A DNA stretch of 64,000 nucleotides from M3007 sp044350425. GTDB taxonomy: Bacteria; Bacteroidota; Bacteroidia; Chitinophagales; Saprospiraceae. Location of the stretch: assembly GCA_044350425.1 (NCBI GenBank), contig JBILHS010000002.1, positions 55,507-119,506 of the forward strand, written 5' to 3'. The translations under genes were made by a program, and so were the position numbers. The notes under the pieces were generated by a model, which had not been told where the DNA came from, ran no database searches, and saw nothing but the letters and a program-made list of their open reading frames with translations. Below are positions 33,237-42,866 of this stretch, piece by piece. Numbering within the stretch: the first letter of the stretch is position 1; the number at the start of each line of letters is the position of its first letter.

Positions 33237-34355
33237 ATGCAACCATTCCTTGCCAAAACGCTTGCAGGTTTAGAACCTGTGCTGGCCGCTGAACTCCAAA
33301 AAATAGGTGCTGCGGAGGTTCGCCTCCTGAAACGTGCGGTCGCTTTTTCTGGCGACCAGCGGATGCTTTACAGGGCTAATTATGAACTTAGAACCGCGCT
33401 TCGAATCCTAGTGCCCATACACTCATTTTCAGCCATGAATGAGCAACAGCTTTATGAAGGGGTGCGTGAAATAAACTGGGCAGTTTACATGGGTGTTGGC
33501 GATACGCTGGCAGTGGATGCAGTCGTGCAGGGTGATGTATTCCGACACTCCCAATATGTAGGATTATTGACCAAGGATGCCATTGTGGATCAATTCCGGG
33601 ACCGATACAATCGCCGTCCCAACGTTAGTACGGCTCAACCAAGCTTGCGAATCAACGTGCATGTGCTGGGCACTCAAGTGGATATTTCCCTGGACTCCAG
33701 TGGCGATTCGCTGCACCGAAGAAATTACCGCCGCGATACTGTGGAGGCACCGCTCAATGAAGTGCTGGCCGCCGGTATGTTGTTGCTTTCTGCCTGGAAC
33801 GGACAAGGGCCTTTTGTGGATCCTATGTGTGGTTCAGGCACTTTTCCCATTGAAGCAGCCATGATCGCTACCAATACCCCGCCTCAGATCAAGCGTGAAT
33901 CATTTGGCTTTTTTAAATGGCCTGATTTTGATCAAAAACTCTGGAGAAACGTCAAAACAGCGGCGGATGCCAGTATTCAAGCCTTTGAATTTGAGATACT
34001 GGGTGCAGATAAAGACCCCCGCGCGCGCAATGCGACCGCACTCAATCTCATGTCCGCCGGCCTGGAATCTGTGGTGCGGGTAGAAAAATCAACTTTTGAA
34101 TTGCTGGAAGCACCGAGTCCTCCTGGCACGATCTTAATGAACCCGCCCTACGACGAGCGGTTAAAAATTGAAGACACCGTAGCTTTTTATAAAAACATTG
34201 GTGATATCTTGAAAAAACGCTGGCCAGGTTGGTCTGCCTGGGTCATTTCTTCTAATCGGGATGCCCTGAAACACATCGGTTTGCGCGCTGCACAGAGAAT
34301 CACCTTGTTTAACGGCTCTTTGGATTGTAGTTTCCAGAAATTTGAAATGTATTGA
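33237..34355 (+). CDS. THUMP-domain class I RNA methyltransferase (RlmL N-terminal/YpsC type)
   Basis: 372 aa from ATG 33237 (MQPFLAKTLAGLEPVLAAELQKIG). The N-terminal ferredoxin-like and THUMP domains bind RNA (about residues 45-155). The Rossmann methyltransferase domain holds VDPMCGSGTFPIEAA and the N-methylation motif MNPPYDERL. By family it makes N2-methylguanosine in 23S rRNA (G2445-type). The next gene starts 19 bp after the stop in the same direction, suggesting a two-gene operon. Confidence 0.9.
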   Translation: MQPFLAKTLAGLEPVLAAELQKIGAAEVRLLKRAVAFSGDQRMLYRANYELRTALRILVPIHSFSAMNEQQLYEGVREINWAVYMGVGDTLAVDAVVQGDVFRHSQYVGLLTKDAIVDQFRDRYNRRPNVSTAQPSLRINVHVLGTQVDISLDSSGDSLHRRNYRRDTVEAPLNEVLAAGMLLLSAWNGQGPFVDPMCGSGTFPIEAAMIATNTPPQIKRESFGFFKWPDFDQKLWRNVKTAADASIQAFEFEILGADKDPRARNATALNLMSAGLESVVRVEKSTFELLEAPSPPGTILMNPPYDERLKIEDTVAFYKNIGDILKKRWPGWSAWVISSNRDALKHIGLRAAQRITLFNGSLDCSFQKFEMY

Positions 34356-34373
34356 GCCTTGAAGGTATCTCAA

Positions 34374-35783
34374 ATGAAGGAAAATCGCCTTGCATTTTGG
34401 CTTTGCTTTGGAGTTTTCGGTACGTTGACCGTACTGGCAATATACTTTTACCAGGAACGCATTATCAATCTGGATATGGCGTTTCAGGCGTTTCTGATCC
34501 TGAAAAGTGGCAGTCTTGAAATTCAAAGTGGTCGATTTGGTGCAGCAGCTACACAGGTTTGGCCTTGGGCTGCGCAAGCTATGGGATTGCCATTAAAAGG
34601 CGTTTTGATGGCTTATTCGGTGGGACACGTCCTTTGGCCTGCTTTTCTGGCTTTGTTTTGCTGGCGGATAGGGCAGTGGAGGTGGTCATTAGCCACGGGA
34701 ATGGTTGCAACGATCCTGACAACTCACACGTTTTACTGGCTGTCTGAAATGCCCGCCGGGCTTTCATTCCTCTGTGCTGTTTTTGCATGGATGCATTCCC
34801 GCGGCTCCCTGAGTGCTTTTCGCTGGTGGGAGTGGCCCCTTTGGTTGGGGGCGTTGACCACTGCTTTTTATTTTCACCCACTCGTCTTATATGCCCACAC
34901 CTTCCTTTGTTTGTTTTTTCTTTTAGCACTCCATAAGCCTCGTTCCTGGGCTTGGATGCACCTCGCTACTCTGGGGGTATTCGGCGTTTTGACCTTTTTG
35001 AAATATAAGGTCTTTAAACTGGATTGGTACGATGCGGCAGCCATTAAGCGTCAGGAGGCATTTGGGAAATTGTGGCCCAATTGGTTTGATATTGAAAGTA
35101 ACCGGGCCTTTTTTAAATGGTGTGTGGCAGATTACTGGTTGCTATGGGTTGTTTTGGCTGTGAGTGTAATCTTTTACGTCGGAAAACAACATTGGCTCAA
35201 AGCTTTGCTGGTCCTTTTCTGGCCTTTAGGGTTTGTCTTACTGGTCAATGTGCCCTTTTATGAGGCACTGGGTCAACAATTCTATATGGAAAACCTATAC
35301 CTTCCGTTAGGGGTATTTGCCTCCATCCCTTTGATCTTTGATGTGCTCGGCACACAAATAAAAAACGACCGCCTCCTTTTGAATGGGGCAGTCGTTTTAG
35401 CAATATTATTTGGTCTTAATCTCTTTCGAATTGAAACAGCCCATGGATCATGGACTGAAAAGCTGCAATGGGAGAAGCGTTTTCTAAAAGAAACTTCAGC
35501 GCTTCCTACCCGTAAAATTGTGCTGACAGAGAAACAGGTGCCGATGGATACGCTTAAAATGTCCTGGGGCAGCTCTTTTGAATTCTTAATGCTCTCTTCT
35601 CTGGTGCATCCGGACAGTAGCAGGTGCCTGATCATTCATGAAAGTCCTGAAAGATTTGACAGTTTACTTACCCGTCCGCAATTGTTTTTTGGGGCATTTA
35701 AGAATTATCCTTTCCATACATTGCCCACAAACTATTTCAATGTCCGGGATACCAGCCATTATGTACGTTGGAACCTGAAATGA
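34374..35783 (+). CDS. Polytopic membrane protein, possibly GT-C glycosyltransferase-like
   Basis: 469 aa from ATG 34374; a TTG 15 bp upstream is also in frame. About ten hydrophobic segments occupy residues 1-350, rich in Trp and Phe, then a soluble C-terminal part of about 115 residues. After the first span comes ERIINLDMAFQAF, an Asp in a first extracytoplasmic loop as in many GT-C glycosyltransferases. I cannot name the family, so enzymatic function is only a possibility. Starts right after the THUMP methyltransferase gene; its stop is 13 bp from the convergent sppA stop. Confidence 0.65.
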   Translation: MKENRLAFWLCFGVFGTLTVLAIYFYQERIINLDMAFQAFLILKSGSLEIQSGRFGAAATQVWPWAAQAMGLPLKGVLMAYSVGHVLWPAFLALFCWRIGQWRWSLATGMVATILTTHTFYWLSEMPAGLSFLCAVFAWMHSRGSLSAFRWWEWPLWLGALTTAFYFHPLVLYAHTFLCLFFLLALHKPRSWAWMHLATLGVFGVLTFLKYKVFKLDWYDAAAIKRQEAFGKLWPNWFDIESNRAFFKWCVADYWLLWVVLAVSVIFYVGKQHWLKALLVLFWPLGFVLLVNVPFYEALGQQFYMENLYLPLGVFASIPLIFDVLGTQIKNDRLLLNGAVVLAILFGLNLFRIETAHGSWTEKLQWEKRFLKETSALPTRKIVLTEKQVPMDTLKMSWGSSFEFLMLSSLVHPDSSRCLIIHESPERFDSLLTRPQLFFGAFKNYPFHTLPTNYFNVRDTSHYVRWNLK

Positions 35784-35796
35784 TGGGTGTCCCCAA

Positions 35797-37584
35797 TCAA
35801 TTAATACTCAACTCATAAGGCATTCTGAACATGATCCCATTGTTCTGTTTGAATCCCTGCATGGTTTTGTAAAAAGGATAAAAATCGCCCAGTTCCTGAC
35901 GAATCGCCCAGGCCCGAACACTGTCATCCCGCTCCTTTTTGTTCATGATCTGATCCAGAAACTGTTCTAAACCTGACTTTGTCTGCGGATACTCAGCGGT
36001 TCGGTATTTTTCGAGGTTGGCAAGTTTGGCTGCAGCTGCCAGCGCGCGGTCCATGCCACCCAGATCATCTACCAGACCAATCTCTTTGGCTTTTGCTGCG
36101 GACCAAACACGGCCTTGAGCGATCTCATGTATTTGTTCAGTGGTTCGATGACGTCCGGTGGCTACTTTGCCCAGAAAATCCTGATAGATCCAGTCCACTC
36201 GATTTTGGATCAGTTGAGCCTCTTCCGGAGAGAAGTCATAAACGGTGCTTCCAAAGGCAGCGTATTTTTGGGTCCGAACGGTATCAAAGGTGATGCCCAG
36301 TTTGTTGCGCATGGTTTTTTCCAGGATCGGGATCATCCCGAATACCCCGATCGAACCGGTGATGGTGCCTGGTTCCGCAAAAATACTGTCAGCATGACAA
36401 GCGATGTAATAACCACCGGAAGCTGCAACGTCACCCATACTGACCACAATCGGCTTTCCGGCTTGTTTGCAAAGATCTAGTTCACGCAGGATATTATCGC
36501 TGGCGAGGGAACTTCCACCAGGCGAATTGATGCGCAATACAATGGCTTTTATGTTGGGGTCTTTGCGGATTTTACGCAACATTTTCACATACTTTCCATC
36601 AACGATTGTACCTGCTTCGCCTTTATCGCCATCCTGAATTTCCCCTTCGGCGTATACCACCGCGATTTTATCCTTGACAGAAAAATTGGTCTTTTTGCCT
36701 CGGGCATCAAAGTACTCCTCCAGGGAAATGCGATTGAGTTTTTCTTTTTCCGCAAGTCCAATTCGGGATTTGATCATAGCAAACACCTCATCTTCATACG
36801 CAAAACGATCCACCAGGCGACTCTTTTTGGCCTTTTCGGCATCAAATCCGTCGTACCGTTCTGCTATCTGACGGAGTTCTGTTTCGGAAATATTGCGACT
36901 TCTCGCGATGTCTTTAATGAAAATATCGTAAAGTGGAGTAAGGTATTCATGAATTTGCAGCCGGTTTTCAGCGCTCATTTTGTCTGCTCTGAACGGCTCT
37001 GTTGCGCTTTTATACTTTCCACAATAGAAAATGCGCATTTGAATGTCCAGCTTATCCAAAAGGCCCTTAAAATAAGTGATGGTACTGGAATAGCCTCTGA
37101 AATCTACAACCCCTTGTGGGCTCATCATCACACTATCTGCTACGGAGGCAAGGTAGTAGGCGCCTTGCGTATAGTAATGTGCATAAGACAAGATGAATTT
37201 TCCAGAGCTCTTGAAGTCCTCCAAGGCGTTCCGCAGCGTCGCAGAACTTGCTTTACCAAGCATCACTATTGACGCATTCAGGTAAATTCCTTTGATGTCC
37301 GGATCTTGTTTGGCCTGTTGAATGGCAGAAACCATATCGGTAAGGCCGAGTAAATCATCCTGCTCCAGATCAAATGGAGCAATTGGAAGGTTGTTGGTTT
37401 TCTCAGGAATTGGCTTTTTAAAATCCAGCTCAAGCACGGTATTTGCACCAATATTGACCTTTTCTTTTTCAGATGCACTACCGGCAACACTCGCTATCCA
37501 GCCAATGCCAATAAAAAGGAGCAATCCCAGCGCCAGTGTGGTGCCCAGGCAAGAGGCGAATAAAAATTTGAAAAACTGATTCAT
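35797..37584 (-). CDS. sppA: Signal peptide peptidase SppA, 67K type
   Basis: 595 aa, the long two-domain form. One N-terminal membrane span (about residues 10-33). The two tandem ClpP-like domains share the active site: Lys192 in YCGKYKSATEPF of the first, nucleophile Ser389 in GDVAASGGYYIA of the second, preceded by LRINSPGGSS. The enzyme degrades cleaved signal peptides in the membrane. ATG at 37584. The 192-bp region upstream (37585-37776) shows no clear promoter or hairpin. Confidence 0.95.
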   Translation of the reverse strand: MNQFFKFLFASCLGTTLALGLLLFIGIGWIASVAGSASEKEKVNIGANTVLELDFKKPIPEKTNNLPIAPFDLEQDDLLGLTDMVSAIQQAKQDPDIKGIYLNASIVMLGKASSATLRNALEDFKSSGKFILSYAHYYTQGAYYLASVADSVMMSPQGVVDFRGYSSTITYFKGLLDKLDIQMRIFYCGKYKSATEPFRADKMSAENRLQIHEYLTPLYDIFIKDIARSRNISETELRQIAERYDGFDAEKAKKSRLVDRFAYEDEVFAMIKSRIGLAEKEKLNRISLEEYFDARGKKTNFSVKDKIAVVYAEGEIQDGDKGEAGTIVDGKYVKMLRKIRKDPNIKAIVLRINSPGGSSLASDNILRELDLCKQAGKPIVVSMGDVAASGGYYIACHADSIFAEPGTITGSIGVFGMIPILEKTMRNKLGITFDTVRTQKYAAFGSTVYDFSPEEAQLIQNRVDWIYQDFLGKVATGRHRTTEQIHEIAQGRVWSAAKAKEIGLVDDLGGMDRALAAAAKLANLEKYRTAEYPQTKSGLEQFLDQIMNKKERDDSVRAWAIRQELGDFYPFYKTMQGFKQNNGIMFRMPYELSIN

Positions 37585-37776
37585 CTATACAGTGATTAAA
37601 GTGATGTAAATGCTTGATTTCAAAATGCTTGAAAAGCAACATCACACGGTGGTTAGGTTTGTTTTTAGTTTAATTACACAAAGGACAGCATCTTTATCCG
37701 CCTTGCTTTTCAATATTAGATAAAAGGCACTTAAAAAGAGAGGAGAGGGCATAAGCAAGGGATAAAAGGATTCAGT

Positions 37777-39414
37777 TCAAGGCGCAATCCGCACCTTTTT
37801 CAGAGACAAAAGGTTGATTGAATTGCGGGAAAGTCCGCTTACCCTGCGATTTGCGAACTGTGCAGTCTCGTCGTAAAATAATAAAATAACAGGGCTTTCT
37901 TCGACCAATATCTTTTCCATCTCCTGGTAAAGTTGGTAGCGATGTACTGTATTGGTTTCCCGAAGCGAAGTTTCATAAAGCCGGTCAAAGGCTTGATTTT
38001 TAAAGCGGGTGTAATTGGGCGGAGCAGCATTTTTTGAATAGAAACAGGTCAGGAAGCTTTCAGCATCGGGATAGTCAGCGATCCAGGATGCCCGAAAGAA
38101 CGGGGCCTGTCCATTTCGCATGCGTTCACGCAGCAAAGCGGTCTCAGTCATTTCGATGGTTACCTTTACGCCCAGGTCCTCCCATTGGCGAGCGATAAAA
38201 GTGCACAGGTCAAGATAATCATTGTTGCAGAGTAAGGTGATTGCGGGCAGATTTTTCCCACCTGGGAAACCTGCTTCCTGGAGCAGGCGTGTGGCTTTAG
38301 CGGGATCATAATGATAGCCAGGAACCAAAAGCTCGTTGAATGAAGGCAGACCACGTGGGCTAAAACCAGCAGTGGCCGGCCTGCCGACATTGTTGCGCAG
38401 CGTTTGAAGCAACTGTTGCCGATCAAAACCAAAGTTTAAGGCCTGGCGAATTTTTTTGATTTGTAGCGGGTTGGGCGTATTGGACGGATTGCCTGTGCCC
38501 GGGTCTTCGATAAGTACACCCAGATACTCTGTGTTCAAATATGGATTCTTCAAAAAATAAAACTGATCCGAAAGTGCAGGCTGGAGTTTGCCCTCAGTCG
38601 TAAGTAGTTCATGGATATAGGAACTTTCAAGGCCAAAAAAGTAGTCGAGATTCCCTTTACGGAATTCGAGAAAAGCTGTTTTTCGGTCGCCGATAAAGCT
38701 GGTCTTTACGGCATCCAGATAGGGTAGGCGCGTGCCAGCGCTGTCCCTTTCAAAGTACTGCTCGTTTTTGATAACTACAAGTGCCTGATTTTCAGCCCAT
38801 ATCTTAAAGCGAAAAGGCCCTGTTCCTACCGGATGTCGCCTAAAATCGCGGCCATAAAATTCGCATGCTTCGTATGGCACGATGCTGGCATATTGCATGG
38901 CCAGAATCTGTAACATGGGCTGAAAGGGGGTTGCAAGTCGTAACACAAAGACAGAGTCATTTTCAGCAATAAAAGCCGAATCAGCAGCGACACGACCTTT
39001 AAATATCCAGGATCCGGGTTTTGGCCAGGCCTCATCCAGCAGTCTTTTAAAGCTATAAACTACATCTGAAGCAACCAGGATCCGGCCTTTTCCATCTGTA
39101 GAAAAAGAGGGGTCATCATGAAAAAAAACATCCTTTCGCAAGTAAAACCGATAGCACAGGCCATCCGGAGAAATACTCCAATGGCTTGATATACAAGGCT
39201 TTACTTGCAGACTGTCATCCAGTTGGACCAAGCCGTTGAAAAGACAATCTACAGCCCAAATATTATTTTGGGTGCGGGCAAATGCCGGATCCAGTGAGGT
39301 GATCGGATTGTGTTGATTGTATCGGAAAGCACGACGAGTCTCTGCTTGTTCGGGAGCATCTTTGCAAGAGAACAAAAAGAGGAAACCAAGAAGTAGGCGG
39401 TAGTCAGGCTGCAT
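37777..39414 (-). CDS. Peptide/nickel-type ABC transporter substrate-binding lipoprotein (SBP family 5)
   Basis: 545 aa. A lipoprotein signal ends at LFLFSC (lipobox). The solute-binding family 5 features are ITSLDPAFARTQNNIWAVDCLFNGLVQLDD near the N-terminus, HPVGTGPFRF, IRQALNFGFDRQQLL and the C-terminal YQEMEKILVEESPVILLFYDETAQF. It should bind oligopeptides in the periplasm. No permease or ATPase gene is adjacent, so the partner transporter is elsewhere. ATG at 39414. Confidence 0.88.
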   Translation of the reverse strand: MQPDYRLLLGFLFLFSCKDAPEQAETRRAFRYNQHNPITSLDPAFARTQNNIWAVDCLFNGLVQLDDSLQVKPCISSHWSISPDGLCYRFYLRKDVFFHDDPSFSTDGKGRILVASDVVYSFKRLLDEAWPKPGSWIFKGRVAADSAFIAENDSVFVLRLATPFQPMLQILAMQYASIVPYEACEFYGRDFRRHPVGTGPFRFKIWAENQALVVIKNEQYFERDSAGTRLPYLDAVKTSFIGDRKTAFLEFRKGNLDYFFGLESSYIHELLTTEGKLQPALSDQFYFLKNPYLNTEYLGVLIEDPGTGNPSNTPNPLQIKKIRQALNFGFDRQQLLQTLRNNVGRPATAGFSPRGLPSFNELLVPGYHYDPAKATRLLQEAGFPGGKNLPAITLLCNNDYLDLCTFIARQWEDLGVKVTIEMTETALLRERMRNGQAPFFRASWIADYPDAESFLTCFYSKNAAPPNYTRFKNQAFDRLYETSLRETNTVHRYQLYQEMEKILVEESPVILLFYDETAQFANRRVSGLSRNSINLLSLKKVRIAP

Positions 39415-39547
39415 TTGCGAAAAATTTGGCCCAAAAATAGTCTTGTTCGAGCGAAGACCCTTATCGCGCTTTAAAAGTGAACCATGGAGTAAGCTAAATC
39501 TGCTTACCTTGTCGTTTCTAAGGACATTACCTTAATAATACGGGCCA

Positions 39548-40192
39548 ATGGATAATATGTTAGATCAGGTAAAAGAAAATATAAGCTCTGAATTTCTCAA
39601 TGAATCCGCAACATTCTATGGCGAGAATGAAACAGGCATAGCCAAAGCCATTAGCTGCATCGCGCCGAGTATCCTGGCTGGTGTGCTAGAAAAAAGTGGC
39701 GATTCTCATTCAATTGATACGATTTTCAGCACGCTGAAAAACTTTGACCCCAGTGTCGCGAATCATCTTAGCGCATTAATCGGCGAGCCTTCACAGAAGC
39801 AAAAGCAAACAAAGGACACATTTGCACATCTCTCTGATCTGATTTTTGGAGCGAAGACCCCTGCAATAACCAACGCAGTTGCTTCATTCTCAGGGGTAAA
39901 GCAGTCTTCTGCTTCCGCTTTGCTGGGTATTGGCGGACCCTTGGTAATGGCTTTGCTAAGTAAGAAAATAAATGAGGAAGGGCTGAACTCCTCCACCCTG
40001 GTGCGTTATCTGCTTGCTCAGAAACCTATTTTCATGGGTGTACTTCCCGCTGGCATTGCCTCCTTGCTTGGGTTGGTCAATGCCGGAAATAACTCAAATT
40101 CAGAAGGGTCTATGAGTGGAAAAGTCTGGGTCTGGCTGATTTTGCTCCTGATTGGTTTAGTTGGAATTATTATTTTCTTCCTGAAAAGCTAG
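39548..40192 (+). CDS. DUF937-domain protein with C-terminal membrane anchor
   Basis: 214 aa. The DUF937 domain spans about residues 1-170, with repeated helical modules (NESATFYGENETGIAKAISCIAPSILAG; FSGVKQSSASALLGIGGPLVMALLSKK). A Gly/Asn/Ser linker leads to one transmembrane helix at the C-terminus (VWVWLILLLIGLVGIIIFFL). In other Bacteroidota this family is joined to an OmpA domain; here only the anchor is present. Its stop overlaps that of the convergent lamin-tail gene by 4 bp. Function unknown. Confidence 0.8.
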   Translation: MDNMLDQVKENISSEFLNESATFYGENETGIAKAISCIAPSILAGVLEKSGDSHSIDTIFSTLKNFDPSVANHLSALIGEPSQKQKQTKDTFAHLSDLIFGAKTPAITNAVASFSGVKQSSASALLGIGGPLVMALLSKKINEEGLNSSTLVRYLLAQKPIFMGVLPAGIASLLGLVNAGNNSNSEGSMSGKVWVWLILLLIGLVGIIIFFLKS

Positions 40193-42825
40193 AATTTACC
40201 GAGTGCAACGATCGCTTTTTTCACCCGCCTGAGGTCTCCATCTGGGCTAAATACTTCAAAATAGAGCACGTGTATGCCAGGACGAGTTTTGGACCCTTCC
40301 CCAGCATCTGTGCTGCCATCCCAGTGTATTACCCCTGAGGTCCCGATCAGATTTTGGCGAACCAAGGTTTTGACTAGGTTCCCATCTGAATCAAAAATGC
40401 TTAAACTTGCAGCATAACCCTCCTTGGGGAGTTGGTAAATTATTTCCAGCAGGTCTTCATAACTGTCCCCATCAGGAGAAAATCTTGCAACCGGAATGCT
40501 GATCAGATCTTCCACTATCTCGAAGCCTGGCAAAGCCTGGCCGTTGGGCAGGGTAGGGGTGCCTGGAGCCCCTGTTTTGATGGGTGAGGCGGAGGTCCAG
40601 TTTGCGGCAGATTGGGTGGGGCCTTCAACTCTAATGCGTTCCAGCGACACGCCTTCCTGTTCAGAAGTGGTGAGCAATCCATTGTGAAAATTCCGGGTAT
40701 AATAAAACGAATCTACCGTAACGGCCTGTCCTCCACCGGTCCAATAGATCTTGATATTGTCTGCATTGTCATCTAAGGAGGGCAATGCGTTTTGTAATAT
40801 ATTTTTCTTTACAATGCCTGAATAATGCTCCCGAACATAAGCGGCATCATAGGTCAGCACGTGGTATTCGCCGGGCAGGAACAGCCTGTCCTGAAGCACC
40901 TGAACCAAACTGTTGGTGCTGTCAGAATCGCTGGAAAGGAAAAATTCTGACCAATCGAAAATCTTTTGGCTGCGGTTGAAGAATTCTACATAACGAGCCC
41001 CTCCGGTGGATGGGTTAAATAAGATCTCGTTGATCACAATATCCCGAATATCAGGCTTTTCAGCCAAGCCGAAAAAAACACTATCGACCCACCTCAACTC
41101 GTTTCCGCTGCAATCCAGGACTGTATTTTTTATCGAAAGTGTATACACCGTGGAAGGCTGTAAGGGGCTGCTCAGGCTGAGGCGTACCAGTGCCCGGTCG
41201 GTGGGCAATTGAATGGCCGAAGCGATCATAAGGGGCGGGTCAAATTGATAGGCAGCCACATCCTCCACGGCATTTCGGTCCATTCCCTCTGTAAAGGTGA
41301 GCAAAATACTTCCCGGTGATTCCGGAAATACTTTGAATAAAAGAGGCGCCTCTATGTCAAATGCCGTTGAAAAGGAGGCGTTTTGTACTGCCGGGGTCCC
41401 ACCAATGGTTGCCGGGCAGGATTGCCAGTTTTCGCTGCCCAGACAAGGAAGCCCAACATTGATGCGTTCCAGAGAAAAGCCGCCGTCTTCCTTACTGGCT
41501 ATAGTATGCCAGGCAACATTGTAAGCAACCCGGTCTACGATATTGCCATTACCGTTACTTAGGGTAAGGACATCATTTTCATTGTTTAAAATGCTGGAAC
41601 TAATGCCCAATCCCAACACCTGACCTAAAGTTGCAGCCTGTAGGGTACTGACATTTACAACAGCAGTGACGGCAACATAAGCACTAGGCAGTAGTAGGTA
41701 AGTCGGGAATGCAACAGGAGCTCCGGTGGCGTCTGCAAACTGGATCGAAGCCAAGTCTATGATTTTGGCAGAACGGTTATGCAGCTCAAACCATTCCACA
41801 TCCGGCAGCCCGGCACTTGGGCTCGGATCGGCCATGATCTCTGTGATGAGCAGGTCAAACTCAAGGGCAGCTTCTATTTTTACATACTGAAAATCAGTAG
41901 ATTGTGAAGTAGATTGATTGCCGGAAAGGTCCTGGATGCCAACCGTTTGAAGTGTATAATCCCCGCTTGAAAGTGGGTTTTGAAGCGTTAAAGTGACCGT
42001 TTTTTTATCTGCTGAAAGCGAGGATCCCATGGGCTGGCCGATGCCCTTATTCACGGTGTAATGCGTGGGGTTCTCGGCAGAAGCCTGATCCAGGTCTTCA
42101 TCGAAGAAAACGGTTATTTGGGAGGAACTGTTGGCTAATGCTGAAAGCAGGGTAGGGGCTTGTGTATCGGGTACATCCGGGTGAATATTGATGTTATCAA
42201 AGAAAAATTTGGTCGCATTGGAAGAGGTATAGACACACTGGAAACCAAAAAATCGGTTTGGGCCACCTTTCCAGCTACCTTCTGGTAAGGAAAATTGAGG
42301 TTGTAACGCAGCGCCTACCGGGCCGGCGTCGAGACTCCAATTGCCTGCTGCAGTACGCATTACCCGAAAATGCAGGTGGGGGGAAAGCGCTGCAAGTCCG
42401 GCCTGTCCTATGGCTAAAAGTGTTTTAGTGGTACCATCCTGACGATAAAACCGAATGGCATCAGCACTGCCGGTTTCACCCAATTCGAAATAGTATCCAT
42501 TGGCCAGACTGAGATCCAACTGATCCAATTGGAGAAAGATCCGTACCAGGTTCGCTCCGGATGGATCAAACCCAAGGCGGACCTCAAAATCCCAAATACT
42601 ACTGTCCGGGATGTTTCCTGTTACAAAAAGAGCGGATTGTCCCGTCCCTGCCGTATTGAGCTGGAGTTCTCCTAAGGTGCTGATTTTGAAGTTGGGTGCA
42701 TCACCCAACCAGCCTGGGTTCTGGTCGAAATTTCCATCTGAAAAATCGTCCACGATTTGGGCTTGGAGCATTTGAACTCCAAAAATGAAAAGCGCGAGTG
42801 CCAGATATAAAAGAGTACGTTTCAT
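40189..42825 (-). CDS. Secreted multidomain protein with two lamin-tail domains
   Basis: 878 aa with signal peptide (cleavage near MLQAQ). Domains in order: a jelly-roll sugar-binding-like region (about 23-215), an Ig-like domain (DTQAPTLLSALANSSSQITVFF), a lamin-tail domain (LITEIMADPSPSAGLPDVEWFELHNRS), a second Ig-like domain, a second lamin-tail domain (IVINEILFNPSTGGARYVEFFNRS), and a C-terminal FlgD-like Ig domain (FSPDGDSYEDLLEIIYQLP...IHWDGSTDAG...GIHVLYFEVF) in the place where gliding-type exported proteins carry a sorting module. Probably exported and surface-located. Divergent from the SH3 lipoprotein at 42867. Confidence 0.82.
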   Translation of the reverse strand: MKRTLLYLALALFIFGVQMLQAQIVDDFSDGNFDQNPGWLGDAPNFKISTLGELQLNTAGTGQSALFVTGNIPDSSIWDFEVRLGFDPSGANLVRIFLQLDQLDLSLANGYYFELGETGSADAIRFYRQDGTTKTLLAIGQAGLAALSPHLHFRVMRTAAGNWSLDAGPVGAALQPQFSLPEGSWKGGPNRFFGFQCVYTSSNATKFFFDNINIHPDVPDTQAPTLLSALANSSSQITVFFDEDLDQASAENPTHYTVNKGIGQPMGSSLSADKKTVTLTLQNPLSSGDYTLQTVGIQDLSGNQSTSQSTDFQYVKIEAALEFDLLITEIMADPSPSAGLPDVEWFELHNRSAKIIDLASIQFADATGAPVAFPTYLLLPSAYVAVTAVVNVSTLQAATLGQVLGLGISSSILNNENDVLTLSNGNGNIVDRVAYNVAWHTIASKEDGGFSLERINVGLPCLGSENWQSCPATIGGTPAVQNASFSTAFDIEAPLLFKVFPESPGSILLTFTEGMDRNAVEDVAAYQFDPPLMIASAIQLPTDRALVRLSLSSPLQPSTVYTLSIKNTVLDCSGNELRWVDSVFFGLAEKPDIRDIVINEILFNPSTGGARYVEFFNRSQKIFDWSEFFLSSDSDSTNSLVQVLQDRLFLPGEYHVLTYDAAYVREHYSGIVKKNILQNALPSLDDNADNIKIYWTGGGQAVTVDSFYYTRNFHNGLLTTSEQEGVSLERIRVEGPTQSAANWTSASPIKTGAPGTPTLPNGQALPGFEIVEDLISIPVARFSPDGDSYEDLLEIIYQLPKEGYAASLSIFDSDGNLVKTLVRQNLIGTSGVIHWDGSTDAGEGSKTRPGIHVLYFEVFSPDGDLRRVKKAIVALGKF

Positions 42826-42840
42826 GCGAAGGGACTGCAG

Positions 42841-42848
42841 TAGTTTTG
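42841..42848 (+). promoter_or_regulatory. -7 box (TAGTTTTG) for the SH3 lipoprotein gene
   Basis: TAGTTTTG fits TAnnTTTG and lies 18 nt before the ATG at 42867, supporting that start over an upstream in-frame codon at 42798. Confidence 0.45.
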
Positions 42849-42866
42849 TGCGTAAACTTACTTGGT

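Noticed and set aside
35365..35400. Hairpin AAAACGAC...GTCGTTTT
   Set aside because: It lies inside the coding frame of the membrane protein at 34374-35783, far from any gene end.
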